DNA from: JAJCYK01 sp965224285
GTDB taxonomy: Bacteria > Bacteroidota > Bacteroidia > Cytophagales > Cyclobacteriaceae
Direction of reading: 5' to 3'
DNA length: 64,000 nucleotides
Assembly: GCA_965224285.1 (NCBI GenBank)
Contig: OZ245043.1
Coordinates: 2,914,001-2,978,000, forward strand
This document shows positions 7,688-16,605 of this stretch, one piece after another (the stretch's first letter is position 1; each line of letters starts with the position of its first letter). Made by a program: the position numbers and the translations under genes. The notes under the pieces are model-generated. The model saw only the letters and a program-made list of their open reading frames with translations. It was not told the DNA's origin and made no database searches.

Positions 7688-8710
7688 ATGAACTTCAATC
7701 TGCAAGATAGCCTGAACTTTATATCAAAATTCACCCCTGCCAGGGGCATTAATGCGGTGCAGGTGTTAAGCAGTTATTATTACTCCAAGTTTACCGGCAA
7801 GCCCCGTCAATGGGGTTTGCCCATCAGCATTTCGGTAGAGCCTACCACCAGTTGCAACCTACGTTGTCCGGAATGCCCCAGCGGATTGCGAAGCTTTACC
7901 AGAGAAACCGGTATGCTCTCGTTGGAGCTGTATGAGAAAACCCTGGATCAGCTAAGGGATACTCTCTGGTATCTATTATTATATTTCCAAGGTGAACCAT
8001 TTTTACATCCCCAATTTCACAAGTTGGTGCAAGTGGCTGCCCAACGCAATATTTATACTGCTACTTCCACCAATGCCCACTTCCTGTCGGATGACAATGC
8101 CCGTAAAACCGTGGAGTCCGGTCTTGATCGGCTAATCATCTCCATTGATGGCACCACCCAGGAGACCTATCAAAGCTATCGTGTAGGGGGGCGCTTAGAT
8201 AAAGTCATTCAGGGGATCAAGGCCATAGTACATTGGAAAAAAGAATTACAATCAAAAACTCCCCACCTCATTATGCAATACCTGGTAGTAAAGCCTAACG
8301 AACACCAGGTGGGTGACGCTAAATCACTAGCCGAAGATTTAGGAGTGGATGAGGTAGCTTACAAAACTGCCCAGATTTATGATTTTGAAAATGGATCTCC
8401 CTTAATTCCGGATAATCCGCGATTTTCCAGGTACCGAGAAGTAGGCAACGGCCAATATGAAATTAAGAACAGCCTGGTCAACCACTGTTGGAAAATGTGG
8501 CATAGCTGTGTGGTCACTTGGGACGGCCAGGTGGTTCCCTGTTGCTTTGATAAGGATGCCAGCCATACACTAGGTGATCTGCAAAGCCAAAACTTCCGCG
8601 AACTTTGGCAGAGCGAAGAATATAACAGCTTCAGGAAGCGCCTGCTAAAGGATCGCTCCCAAATCGACATTTGTACCAACTGCACTGAGGGTACTAAAAT
8701 TTGGGCCTAG
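7688..8710 (+). CDS. Radical SAM/SPASM domain protein
   Basis: The 340-residue enzyme carries the radical SAM cluster motif TTSCNLRCPECPSG (Cys56, Cys60, Cys63), the SAM-binding strand LLLYFQGEPFLH and LIISIDGTTQET. A C-terminal SPASM region holds further cysteines near 267, 274, 285, 286, 329 and 332, enough for an auxiliary iron-sulfur cluster. SPASM enzymes usually modify peptides or proteins. No small precursor peptide is evident beside the gene, so the substrate is unknown. The ATG at 7688 (MNFNLQDS) is preferred to a TTG 13 codons upstream. Its stop codon abuts the stop of the next, convergent gene with no base between them. Confidence 0.88.
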   Translation: MNFNLQDSLNFISKFTPARGINAVQVLSSYYYSKFTGKPRQWGLPISISVEPTTSCNLRCPECPSGLRSFTRETGMLSLELYEKTLDQLRDTLWYLLLYFQGEPFLHPQFHKLVQVAAQRNIYTATSTNAHFLSDDNARKTVESGLDRLIISIDGTTQETYQSYRVGGRLDKVIQGIKAIVHWKKELQSKTPHLIMQYLVVKPNEHQVGDAKSLAEDLGVDEVAYKTAQIYDFENGSPLIPDNPRFSRYREVGNGQYEIKNSLVNHCWKMWHSCVVTWDGQVVPCCFDKDASHTLGDLQSQNFRELWQSEEYNSFRKRLLKDRSQIDICTNCTEGTKIWA

Positions 8711-9499
8711 TCATTGCCAGTGCCGACGGATTGTCTTTAATAATTCATGATGTACTCCATTAGCCGCCAGTATTTCACGGCCCCATAGATAGTCACCAGC
8801 TCCTTTAAAATCAGTGATTACACCGCCAGCCTGCTGCACGATGATCACTCCTGCGGCTACATCATAAACATTGAGATTATGCTCGAAAAAAGCGGAAACC
8901 CTGCCGCAGGCCACATAGGCCAGGTCAACGGCAGCGCTGCCCATACGCCGTAGTCCGTGGGTTTGCTGCATGAGTTGTTCAAGGATCGCCAAGTACTCTT
9001 TCAATCGATCAAAATTCACTTGAGGATAACCGGTAGCCAATACGCTTTCGGAAAGACTACGGATAGGGGCCACAGAAATTTCATTTTCATTGCAATAAGC
9101 CTTCCCTCCCTGGCAAGCATAAAAACATTCATCTCGGGTTACTTCATACACCACCCCCAGTACCGGAATTTGATCTGACAATAACGCCACACTAACCGAA
9201 TACATGGGTATGCCATGCACGAAATTGGTAGTTCCATCCAGTGGATCAATGACCCATTGTAAAGGAGTATGAGAGTTTGCTACCGTTCCTTCTTCGGTAA
9301 TGAAACCGGCTTCGGGTAATAGGTCAGTTAGTGATTTTACCAACAGTCTTTCCGCTTCCTTATCTACATAGGATACCAGATCATTATCTCCCTTGTACTC
9401 CAATTTATCCCATTTAAATTTTTCCGATTGAGATCGGATGAAATCGCCTCCCATTTTGGCTGTATCTACAACTTTGGGTAGTAGTGTTGACCAGTTCAT
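8711..9499 (-). CDS. Inositol monophosphatase family protein
   Basis: This 262-residue magnesium-dependent phosphatase shows the family motifs FITEEGT, WVIDPLDGTTNFVHG (metal-binding aspartates), LRRMGSAAVDLAYVACG and NVYDVAAGVIIVQQAGG. Substrates in this family include inositol monophosphate, 3'-phosphoadenosine 5'-phosphate and fructose bisphosphate; sequence alone does not separate these, although the overall look is SuhB-like. The ATG at 9499 lies in an ATGA overlap with the lnt stop, implying coupled translation; a reading 20 codons longer would enter lnt in another frame. It is the last gene of the long minus-strand series. Confidence 0.9.
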   Translation of the reverse strand: MNWSTLLPKVVDTAKMGGDFIRSQSEKFKWDKLEYKGDNDLVSYVDKEAERLLVKSLTDLLPEAGFITEEGTVANSHTPLQWVIDPLDGTTNFVHGIPMYSVSVALLSDQIPVLGVVYEVTRDECFYACQGGKAYCNENEISVAPIRSLSESVLATGYPQVNFDRLKEYLAILEQLMQQTHGLRRMGSAAVDLAYVACGRVSAFFEHNLNVYDVAAGVIIVQQAGGVITDFKGAGDYLWGREILAANGVHHELLKTIRRHWQ

Positions 9500-11157
9500 T
9501 TCTTTAGTGTTCGTTTTTTGACCCAGGCAGAAAGTAATACCAAAATCGCCAACCAGCAAGCGGTGCGACCCAGGTAATCCCCATGTTGACTATAGAAGGT
9601 TTTTTCCCTATTTGCCCTTAATACTTCTCGGATCACATCTTGCTCCCAAAATTCGGTGGAGTGCAGGATAGTGCCTTTTTGGTCAATAAATGCCGATATT
9701 CCGGTATTAGCCGACCTTGCCACACCTCTACGGTTTTCAATAGCCCTTAGGACCGCATAGTGTAAATGCTGTTTGTGACCAGGAGTATTTTTCCACCATC
9801 CGTCATTGGTGATTATTCCAATAAAATTGGCTCCATTTCTAACGTATCTGGCCATGAAATCACCATAGATAGATTCGTAGCATATAGCAGGCGCCACTCC
9901 CACTCCAGCGCTGTTGAAAAACACCTTTCTCTCTGTTTGTTTGCCCATTTGACCACTGGTGCCTCCAAAATCCACCAGGTATTCTGACAGGAATCCAAAG
10001 ACTTTCGGATAGGGCATGGTCTCGGGGCCGGGTACCAGTTTAGATTTGTGATAAGTTTCGTATGCGGGTTGATTGCCCAGGAAATAGGCGGTATTATAAA
10101 CATCATAGTAATTTTTGCCATCATACCGCGCCGTTACGGGTTTGTCCTCATCTGGCCCATATATGCGGTAACTGGTCAATCCGGTGAGCAGGGAAATCTC
10201 CGGGTGATCGCCTTTAAATGCGACCAAGTTGGACAACGCAGCTAATTCGGGAGAAGATGACACCGGAGCGACCTCTAATAACCTGGGGTTAAGCAGGAGT
10301 TGCTCCTGGTAAACTGCGTCCAGTGCGCTTTCAGGCCATAGTAAGAATGCGGTTTGCTCGGTCAATGCCTGATCAGAAAGTTGAATAAATCTTGCAACCT
10401 GCTGATCAAATGATATGAAATTTTCTGAATCGATAAATTTTTCTGTATAGGGGTCGATATTGGGTTGAACTACTACAAATTCGACCTGCTCCCCCTGCTC
10501 CTGATAAGTGAAAAATCTCAGGTAAGATAACACGATGGGGAGCAAGACTCCGGCTATAATCAGGTAGAAAGATCTCCGCCTCCACAGTTCAGTACCCCAG
10601 ATGGAGATATACAGAGCTAGATTGATCAACATTATCCATAGAGTACCTCCAAAAACACCGGTAAACTCATACCATTGGATCCATTTCGGAAACATAGCAA
10701 AACCGTTTCCTAAAGTGAGCCAGGGCCAGGAAATCTCCCAGGTTAAATGTATATATTCAAATGAACACCAGTACACTATCCATCCCAGGTAGCCCCACCC
10801 CGATCCTGCCATCTTCGCGGTTGCCCTCAGTAGCATCCATGGAATAGTCATCAACAGCGCATTTGCTGCCATAGCCACTATGCTTCCAACGGCAGTAGAA
10901 TGATAGATCCACCAGGTGGTCCCCACATTCCAAATTAGACAGGCCCAGAAAACCCTGATAAAATACCCTCCCCACGGTGTGTCCCTTCCGGAGGATTCCA
11001 TCCATAAAAGCGGTACCCAAGCTAAAAACAAAAGAGGGGCCGTTGGTCTTACCGGCCAGGCCAACCACAGCAAAATACCAGATAGGGTGGCGGCCATCCA
11101 TTGATTGCCGGTGGTGGAAGGTAATCTTCTAAGCACTGATAACGACGACCAATTCAC
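9496..11157 (-). CDS. lnt: Apolipoprotein N-acyltransferase
   Basis: Lnt adds the third acyl chain to the N-terminal cysteine of lipoproteins in the inner membrane, the last step of lipoprotein maturation. The 553-residue protein has several N-terminal membrane helices and a periplasmic nitrilase-like domain with the Glu-Lys-Cys triad: WPESALD (Glu276), YHKSKLVPGPETMPY and APAICYESIYGDF. The line GHKQHLHYAVLRAIENRRG is also typical. The start overlaps the upstream rsmI gene by 29 bases, and the end overlaps the inositol-phosphatase-family gene by four. The two tandem lspA genes at about 44 kb act one step earlier in the same pathway. Confidence 0.95.
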   Translation of the reverse strand: MNWSSLSVLRRLPSTTGNQWMAATLSGILLWLAWPVRPTAPLLFLAWVPLLWMESSGRDTPWGGYFIRVFWACLIWNVGTTWWIYHSTAVGSIVAMAANALLMTIPWMLLRATAKMAGSGWGYLGWIVYWCSFEYIHLTWEISWPWLTLGNGFAMFPKWIQWYEFTGVFGGTLWIMLINLALYISIWGTELWRRRSFYLIIAGVLLPIVLSYLRFFTYQEQGEQVEFVVVQPNIDPYTEKFIDSENFISFDQQVARFIQLSDQALTEQTAFLLWPESALDAVYQEQLLLNPRLLEVAPVSSSPELAALSNLVAFKGDHPEISLLTGLTSYRIYGPDEDKPVTARYDGKNYYDVYNTAYFLGNQPAYETYHKSKLVPGPETMPYPKVFGFLSEYLVDFGGTSGQMGKQTERKVFFNSAGVGVAPAICYESIYGDFMARYVRNGANFIGIITNDGWWKNTPGHKQHLHYAVLRAIENRRGVARSANTGISAFIDQKGTILHSTEFWEQDVIREVLRANREKTFYSQHGDYLGRTACWLAILVLLSAWVKKRTLKK

Positions 11158-11806
11158 CTTTTATGGGTTTTTGCTGAAAATAACCTATTACCTCCTCGAA
11201 ATTTCCTGACTTGGTTTCTTGATGTAATTTCGACAATTCCCTGGAAACTGAAACCGATCTGTGACCTGCATATTGTTGTAACTGCTGAAGAGTCTTCAGT
11301 AATCGATGCGGTGACTCATAAAATACCACAGTACGGTTTTCCTCAGCAATCTCTTTTATTTTTTTCTGCCGACCTTTTTTAGTAGGTAAAAACCCTTCAA
11401 AAATAAATCTGTCACTGGGAAATCCAGATAAAACCAGAGCTGGGATCAGCGCGGTAGGCCCAGGTAGGCAGTCTACCTCGATCCCCGCTTCCCGGCATGC
11501 CCTCACCATTAAAAATCCAGGGTCAGATATGGAGGGAGTACCGGCATCAGATACCAGGGCCATGGTTTCTCCCTCCAGTAGACGATTTATCAGTAAGGGG
11601 GTTTTTTGATGCTCATTGTAGGCGTGAAAGCTTTCAAGTCTATTGTCGATGCTGTACTTTTTCAGCAGTTTACCCGAAACACGGGTATCTTCTGCTAATA
11701 CCGTGTCTACCCAGCGGAGAATGCTAAGGGCCCTTAGCGTAATATCTTCCATGTTCCCAATAGGTGTAGGAACCAGAAATAGCGCGTGTTTAAGGGTAGA
11801 GGTCAA
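11129..11806 (-). CDS. rsmI: 16S rRNA (cytidine(1402)-2'-O)-methyltransferase
   Basis: RsmI methylates the 2'-hydroxyl of C1402 in 16S rRNA using SAM, fine-tuning the ribosomal P site. The 225-residue protein shows the tetrapyrrole-methylase fold motifs LFLVPTPIGNMEDIT, VLAEDTRVSGKLLKKY, LVSDAGTPSISDPG, LPGPTALIPALVLSGFP and VVFYESPHRL. It lacks the extra C-terminal domain of the longer proteobacterial enzymes, as is usual in Bacteroidota. The neighbouring pterin dehydratase gene lies nine bases upstream on the same strand. Confidence 0.95.
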   Translation of the reverse strand: MTSTLKHALFLVPTPIGNMEDITLRALSILRWVDTVLAEDTRVSGKLLKKYSIDNRLESFHAYNEHQKTPLLINRLLEGETMALVSDAGTPSISDPGFLMVRACREAGIEVDCLPGPTALIPALVLSGFPSDRFIFEGFLPTKKGRQKKIKEIAEENRTVVFYESPHRLLKTLQQLQQYAGHRSVSVSRELSKLHQETKSGNFEEVIGYFQQKPIKGELVVVISA

Positions 11807-11815
11807 ATTGGAAAA

Positions 11816-12049
11816 TCAAGCCAACAGCTTATCGATGGCTTCCGCCAACTTTCGGTCCCGATCAGTGACGACATTACCCTGGTCATGGGTGCATAGCTGA
11901 ATGGTAACTACATTATACACATTACTCCAGTTCGGGTGGTGATCCACTTTTTCAGCAATTATTGCTACTTTAGTCATAAAGGAAAATGCCTCCACGAAAT
12001 CCTTGAACTCAAAAGTCTGCTGCAGTTTATCGTCTTTCTCTATCCACAT
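11816..12049 (-). CDS. 4a-hydroxytetrahydrobiopterin dehydratase (PCD family)
   Basis: This 77-residue protein belongs to the pterin-4a-carbinolamine dehydratase family, which dehydrates the oxidised cofactor left by aromatic amino-acid hydroxylases. The diagnostic run from EKVDHHPNWSNVYN to LCTHDQGNVVTDRD contains the conserved histidine pair and catalytic region. It is shorter at the N-terminus than animal homologues, the normal bacterial form. No phenylalanine hydroxylase is in the window, so the partner reaction here is unknown. It lies in tight series between the DUF493 gene and rsmI. Confidence 0.9.
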   Translation of the reverse strand: MWIEKDDKLQQTFEFKDFVEAFSFMTKVAIIAEKVDHHPNWSNVYNVVTIQLCTHDQGNVVTDRDRKLAEAIDKLLA

Positions 12050-12061
12050 GTTGTGCTTGGT

Positions 12062-12331
12062 TTATAGTGCCAGGACTCCTTCTATCAGGTAAGCCTGTTC
12101 GTAAATTTTCATTACTTGCTCGGAGGAATCCATCATTAACTTGGCAGAAATACTGCGGTAATTGCCGTTGGCTGATGTTTTGACGGTTACTTTGTCTGGT
12201 GGGAAGAGCGCCATCACCTGCTCCTGGCCGGCTTCGGGTACTATGAACTTAAACAGGTACACACCGGGCCACTGATGCTCCTGATCCAACTGTGCTTTGA
12301 ACTGTTCCCGTGAACGTTCATAATCCCTCAT
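12062..12331 (-). CDS. DUF493 (YbeD-like) family protein
   Basis: This 89-residue cytoplasmic protein fits DUF493/YbeD, a small ferredoxin-like alpha/beta fold resembling ACT domains. Typical features are WPGVYLFKFIVP near the start, the strand pair VTVKTSANGNYRSISAKLMM, and a final helix with SSEQVMKIYEQAYLIEGV. The role is unknown; related folds bind small ligands allosterically. It sits nine bases downstream of the isomerase gene and 12 bases upstream of the pterin dehydratase gene, so it is expressed from the same transcript. Confidence 0.85.
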   Translation of the reverse strand: MRDYERSREQFKAQLDQEHQWPGVYLFKFIVPEAGQEQVMALFPPDKVTVKTSANGNYRSISAKLMMDSSEQVMKIYEQAYLIEGVLAL

Positions 12332-12340
12332 GGAACTCTC

Positions 12341-14449
12341 CTAATAAAATTTATATCTTTTGTCTTCGATATCGGAAAACTCTTTTACCGTTTCTGATAT
12401 CCCGAAACTGGTCTGGTTCTCTTTTTGCTGATTTAACTGCTGGCGGTATTGCGAGTAATCAGCAATTTCCGGCGCGGGTGTTATTGACACAGTCTCCAGC
12501 ACTACCATGCCATTATCCGTTTCTATGGGATCTGACCGCTCTCCGGGTTCCATACCAAATGCCATGCCCACTGCTTTAGGGGCAAAACCTACATTGGGCA
12601 AAGAGTTACTGCTCAACTGTAGATCACTACTACTAAGTACTTCCGCATCTTCACCAAATTCAGCGGCCATCTGATTCAAATCTCCCTCTATTCCGGATAA
12701 CCTTTCCTTGATGATCTCTGCCTTCTTCTGATTTTTTACTTTCGCAGTGATTTCTGTGCGGACTTTCTCCAGTGACGCTAACCCCTCCTCAGTGGCCTCG
12801 GTCATCACCGCAACTACGTAATTATTATTAATATCAAAAACCTCACTTACTTCCCCCGGAGACCCTTCCCGATATAACCAACTCACCACCTGACGCGCGT
12901 TACCCAGGGTGCCGAATCTTCGGGCATTCTTATCCACATCCGTGGCATCATAAACATTTATTCCTTGTTGTACCGCATTGGCCTCAAAGCTTTCGAGATC
13001 ATCGCTGGTGCCGGCAAAATAATCCGCTTTTCGAAAAGCTTCATCCCGGCTGTCTTCACTGGCCAGAAGTTCCCGGGATACCGTGGCAATGGCAAATTTT
13101 TTATTGGTTTTGGCGTTTACTACCTCGATAATATGATAACCAAATTCCGATTCTACTACTTTTGGCAGCAAACCCGGTTCATCCACGGAAAAAACCGCGT
13201 CTTGAAATTCAGGCACCATGGCACCGGTCCTGAACCAACCCAGGTCTCCTCCTCTGGCTGCCGTGCCATCTGTACCGTGTTGTCTGGCCATTTCTGCGAA
13301 ATCAGCTCCAGCTTTGATCTGAGCCAGGACCTCTTCAGCTTGCGCCTTGGCTTCAGCCTTGGCTTCGATACTATTGTCTGCTCCCTTGAATAGGATGTGC
13401 CGGGCATTTGCCGCAAATATGGTATCCTCAATGATTCCAGTGATCTTGTACAGGTGGTACATGCCGTTCTCCATGAAAGGCCCATAAACTGAACCCACTG
13501 CCAAATTTTCATAATCTGATTGCAGTACCAAGGGCATTGCATCTACGGTATACTGGAAATATGCCGGTTGCGATTCGGAATTGCTAACTGCGAAAAGTGA
13601 ATCATCCTGGGTCTCGTTGAAGTCCCGCTTCATTAACTCCATCTCTTGTTGGAACTCCGTGCTGTCCTCCGCCGATGGGTTTACCGGAAAAGTGACATAT
13701 TTCATTGACCTACTTTCATCCACCTGATACTCCGATGCATGTTTTGTGAGGTAGTCCCTAAGCTCTTTATCTGAAACAGTAACCAGGGAGTCGCTAATGG
13801 TATAATAAGGTATATACAAATAATTAACCTCGGCCACTTCCGTTTGGTGCCGATAGGCCAATTTTGATTCCTCCTGAGTAGAATATGTGGATTTCACTAA
13901 TAAATTATCATACTTTACCCGGCGCCGTCCGGAAAGGATATCGTCCTCCATACTATACCAGGCCGCCTGGGTTTCCGGAGGGTATGCGCTGAGATTGCTC
14001 AAGAACTGCACAATGGCAGCAGGATCGAAATCCCCGGTTTCGGGATTTGTAAAAGCAGCCACTAACTGGGGGTGCACATTTTTACCCTGGACCATATCAA
14101 TTTCTTCTTCCCGGGTCACTTGAACACCTAATTCCTGGAATTCCTGGCCAAAAGCAATATCTCCGATCAGTCGTTCCCAGGCTTGCTCACGTACTGTACC
14201 GGACTCAGCATCATTGGGGCGACGTCCGTTTCTAAAGTTAAATTTTTGGGTCATCAGATCAACTACATTCTGATACTCCTGTGCCTGGATATTCTGACCG
14301 GCAATCTCACCTACTGAATTATCCTGCCCGCCGAACAAACTGGACTGCGGCCCCAGCATATCTGCTAATACGAAGGATAATATGGCTACCCCTACCGCAA
14401 CCACGATAACGGTCCCCATCTTATTCCTAAGTTTGTTTATCATTGCCAT
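12341..14449 (-). CDS. Membrane-anchored periplasmic peptidylprolyl isomerase (PpiD/SurA-like)
   Basis: This 702-residue protein has one N-terminal membrane helix (MGTVIVVAVGVAILSFVLA, about residues 8-28), a SurA_N-like chaperone region and a parvulin-type PPIC domain near residues 340-450 (ARHILFKG at the start, RGGDLGWFRTGAMVPEF, FGYHIIEV at the end). It should help outer-membrane and secreted proteins fold in the periplasm. The start giving MAMINKLRNK is chosen because a complete promoter lies 24-56 bases upstream; the longer reading would start before transcription. It follows the CorC-like gene and precedes the DUF493 gene. Confidence 0.92.
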   Translation of the reverse strand: MAMINKLRNKMGTVIVVAVGVAILSFVLADMLGPQSSLFGGQDNSVGEIAGQNIQAQEYQNVVDLMTQKFNFRNGRRPNDAESGTVREQAWERLIGDIAFGQEFQELGVQVTREEEIDMVQGKNVHPQLVAAFTNPETGDFDPAAIVQFLSNLSAYPPETQAAWYSMEDDILSGRRRVKYDNLLVKSTYSTQEESKLAYRHQTEVAEVNYLYIPYYTISDSLVTVSDKELRDYLTKHASEYQVDESRSMKYVTFPVNPSAEDSTEFQQEMELMKRDFNETQDDSLFAVSNSESQPAYFQYTVDAMPLVLQSDYENLAVGSVYGPFMENGMYHLYKITGIIEDTIFAANARHILFKGADNSIEAKAEAKAQAEEVLAQIKAGADFAEMARQHGTDGTAARGGDLGWFRTGAMVPEFQDAVFSVDEPGLLPKVVESEFGYHIIEVVNAKTNKKFAIATVSRELLASEDSRDEAFRKADYFAGTSDDLESFEANAVQQGINVYDATDVDKNARRFGTLGNARQVVSWLYREGSPGEVSEVFDINNNYVVAVMTEATEEGLASLEKVRTEITAKVKNQKKAEIIKERLSGIEGDLNQMAAEFGEDAEVLSSSDLQLSSNSLPNVGFAPKAVGMAFGMEPGERSDPIETDNGMVVLETVSITPAPEIADYSQYRQQLNQQKENQTSFGISETVKEFSDIEDKRYKFY

Positions 14450-14472
14450 AGTTTCTTGTCTATAGAGGACGG

Positions 14473-14505
14473 CAAAATTACTGAGATAATACCTCAAAAT
14501 CAAAA
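14473..14505 (-). promoter_or_regulatory. Complete Bacteroidota promoter before the peptidylprolyl isomerase gene
   Basis: On the minus strand a TTTTG box (14501-14505) and TAATTTTG (14473-14480) are separated by 20 bases, close to the Bacteroidota -33 TTTG / -7 TAnnTTTG layout. The predicted start leaves a leader of about 18 bases before the isomerase ATG. This is the best-formed promoter I found in the window. Confidence 0.65.
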
Positions 14506-14532
14506 TAATCCCCAGCTGTTTCCAAAACAGCT

Positions 14533-15813
14533 TTAATCCTCTGAATGATCACGTTGCAGGTTCAACCTTACTGTCTCAATTCTGGTTTCCTGCAGGGAGA
14601 TTATAGTAAAAGTAAAGGGGGGTATGTCAATGATCTCATTAAGCTCAGGTATGTCCTCATTGACGGATAGTATGAAGCCACCTAAGGTATCGTACTCTCC
14701 TTCGGGTATTTCCCATTTATATTTCTCATTCAAATAGTCCACCTCATGTCGAGCACTGAGTAGAAATGTATTGGGTCCCATCTGCTGCTCAATCAGATCC
14801 TCTTCATCATGTTCGTCATGAATTTCACCAAATATCTCCTCAATGATGTCTTCAATACTTACGATACCTGAAGTTCCCCCGAATTCATCCACCACCAGGG
14901 CCAAGCTTTTTCGCTCGTTAATAAATTGGATCATCAATTCATTAGCCAGTAAGGTTTCCGGCACGATCAGGATACTGGTGAGGATATCATCTATGGATTG
15001 CGGTTTTTTAAAAAGTTCCTGTGAACTGCAATATCCGATAATGTCGTCAATATTATCCTTATATATCAAGATCTTGGAATGTCCGCTATCGATAAATGCT
15101 TTTTTCAGATCCTCAATAGGCTCGGCTACGTCAACCGCCACGATCTCTGTTCTGGGGATCATGCACTCCCTTACCCTCACGGTTTTAAACTCCAGGGCAT
15201 TGTGAAAAATACGGGTGTCAACCTCCACGTCCATCTCGTGCATATTTTCCTCTAGTTGCAGCAGGTAATTGTTAAGATCTGTTAGGCCAAACACTGGTTT
15301 ATCCTCCGAATATTCAAGTCGCAATACTTTGACAATGAGAAACTTGGACAGCAGGACCACCACCGTGACCAAGGGCGTCATCAACCAATAGATAAGTTGC
15401 ATAGGCCAGGCAAATATCTTTAACATGCGGTTGGGGTTGATGAGGAAAAGGCTTTTGGGGGTAAATTCTGCCGCGATCAATACCAACATGGTAGCCAGGA
15501 CGGTTTGGGCGATTAAAATAAATCCCTGATTGTTTATGATTTCCGGCAGTATCTCGGCTAGCACCGGTTCCAGCAGAGCAGCCATGAAAATTCCATAAAA
15601 TACCAGTGCCAGGGTATTCCCAACCAGGGTGGTGGCAATAAACCGGCTGGGTCTTTTGGCAAAGCGGGAGAGAATCCTGTCAGTGAGATTGCCCTGCTTT
15701 CCCTGCAGTTCTATCAGAAGTTTGTCTGACGATACAAATGCAATTTCCACCCCGGAAAAGACCGCTGAGAAGATCAGTGAAGCGATGATTACCGCAATTT
15801 GGCTATGGTCCAT
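14533..15813 (-). CDS. CorC/HlyC family membrane protein (CNNM + CBS pair + CorC_HlyC)
   Basis: The 426-residue protein has an N-terminal DUF21/CNNM domain with about four helices (FSGVEIAFVSSDKL; VGNTLALVFYGIF), a CBS pair (CMIPRTEIVAVDV; VDEFGGTSGIVSIEDIIEEIFGEI) and a C-terminal CorC_HlyC domain (EGEYDTLGGFILS). Members are linked to magnesium or cobalt efflux; in Bacteroidota a paralogue, GldE, is tied to gliding. The layout does not say which applies. A TAATTTTG box (minus strand, 15848-15855) lies about 35 bases upstream, just after the small membrane-protein gene, so this gene may have its own promoter as well as readthrough from lptC. Confidence 0.9.
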   Translation of the reverse strand: MDHSQIAVIIASLIFSAVFSGVEIAFVSSDKLLIELQGKQGNLTDRILSRFAKRPSRFIATTLVGNTLALVFYGIFMAALLEPVLAEILPEIINNQGFILIAQTVLATMLVLIAAEFTPKSLFLINPNRMLKIFAWPMQLIYWLMTPLVTVVVLLSKFLIVKVLRLEYSEDKPVFGLTDLNNYLLQLEENMHEMDVEVDTRIFHNALEFKTVRVRECMIPRTEIVAVDVAEPIEDLKKAFIDSGHSKILIYKDNIDDIIGYCSSQELFKKPQSIDDILTSILIVPETLLANELMIQFINERKSLALVVDEFGGTSGIVSIEDIIEEIFGEIHDEHDEEDLIEQQMGPNTFLLSARHEVDYLNEKYKWEIPEGEYDTLGGFILSVNEDIPELNEIIDIPPFTFTIISLQETRIETVRLNLQRDHSED

Positions 15814-15858
15814 AGAGTAGAAGGTGCTTACAAAGCAACTTAAAATACAAAATTAGAC

Positions 15859-16038
15859 TTACTTATTCTGGGTATCTTGCTTTCTTTTCTGCTTACGTAA
15901 ATTATACCAAAGTAGTATAGCCACACTCAGCATGATGATCCAATAACTGTATACCAGTCCCCATTTCATGGTTTGGTGAATGCCGATTATAAAGATACCG
16001 GCAGCCAGGGATAATAGTATAGTATCGAACATTTTCAT
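15859..16038 (-). CDS. Small two-helix membrane protein, 59 residues
   Basis: An ATG-initiated frame (MKMFDTILLSLAAGIFIIGI at the start, ending KQDTQNK) encodes two hydrophobic segments, about residues 5-21 and 29-45, joined by HQTMKWG and followed by a basic tail (LRKQKRKQ). It starts 11 bases after the lptC stop and ends 45 bases before the CorC-like gene, on the same strand as both. The positive tail predicts both ends in the cytoplasm. Length, hydrophobicity pattern and tight spacing favour a real gene. I do not recognise a named family; it may relate to the LPS-export neighbour. Confidence 0.78.
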   Translation of the reverse strand: MKMFDTILLSLAAGIFIIGIHQTMKWGLVYSYWIIMLSVAILLWYNLRKQKRKQDTQNK

Positions 16039-16049
16039 AGCATCCTATC

Positions 16050-16598
16050 TTATTCAGGGTCCTCCGGTCCGTCTATTCCCAATTCTCCGGTAGGTTTCAA
16101 TATACGATAACTGCTGAAATCCTGTTTAGCTGTCAGGCCTTCACCATGTAGCACATCATCAGGGGTTTCAATAATTACGAATTTATCGGTATTCACCTGT
16201 TCTGCATCCACATCCCAGAATAATTCTTCTGTACTGAGCTTCTGTTGTTTCTGAAGGCTCTCCAGTTTAACATTCCCCAGAGCCCGGTAGGTGTTGGTCT
16301 CCTGATCAAAATAGGCTTTATCACTGCGCAAAGTGGAAGACACCACGGTATCTTTATTATAGAATTCCACATATATGCCTTCCGGATATTCCCGATCTCC
16401 ACTTTTAAATTCCAGCATATGTGGGGTTTGCACCGCTAGCCTCACCACCGCCGAATCACTGTACCAAAGGACCAGGTCCTCCATCTCATATACCGGACCC
16501 TCATATTCCGATATTTCTTGCAGTTGCTCCTGATGATCACTGCATGCCACCAATAAACTAAAGCAACCAAGGAAAATAAGTGGAAAGATTGGGTTCAT
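16050..16598 (-). CDS. lptC: LPS export ABC transporter periplasmic protein LptC (lipoprotein form)
   Basis: LptC is the inner-membrane-bound link that receives LPS from LptBFG and passes it to LptA. The 182-residue protein begins with a lipoprotein signal ending LLVACSDH, so it is lipid-anchored rather than held by a helix as in E. coli. The OstA/LptC-like beta-jellyroll signature is visible in YPEGIYVEFYNKD, LRSDKAYFDQETNTYRALGNV and ELFWD. It starts just downstream of the terminator that ends the coaX-barrel-TPR unit, so it begins a new transcript that includes the small membrane-protein gene and the CorC-like gene. Confidence 0.9.
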   Translation of the reverse strand: MNPIFPLIFLGCFSLLVACSDHQEQLQEISEYEGPVYEMEDLVLWYSDSAVVRLAVQTPHMLEFKSGDREYPEGIYVEFYNKDTVVSSTLRSDKAYFDQETNTYRALGNVKLESLQKQQKLSTEELFWDVDAEQVNTDKFVIIETPDDVLHGEGLTAKQDFSSYRILKPTGELGIDGPEDPE

Positions 16599-16605
16599 GG
16601 CAACG

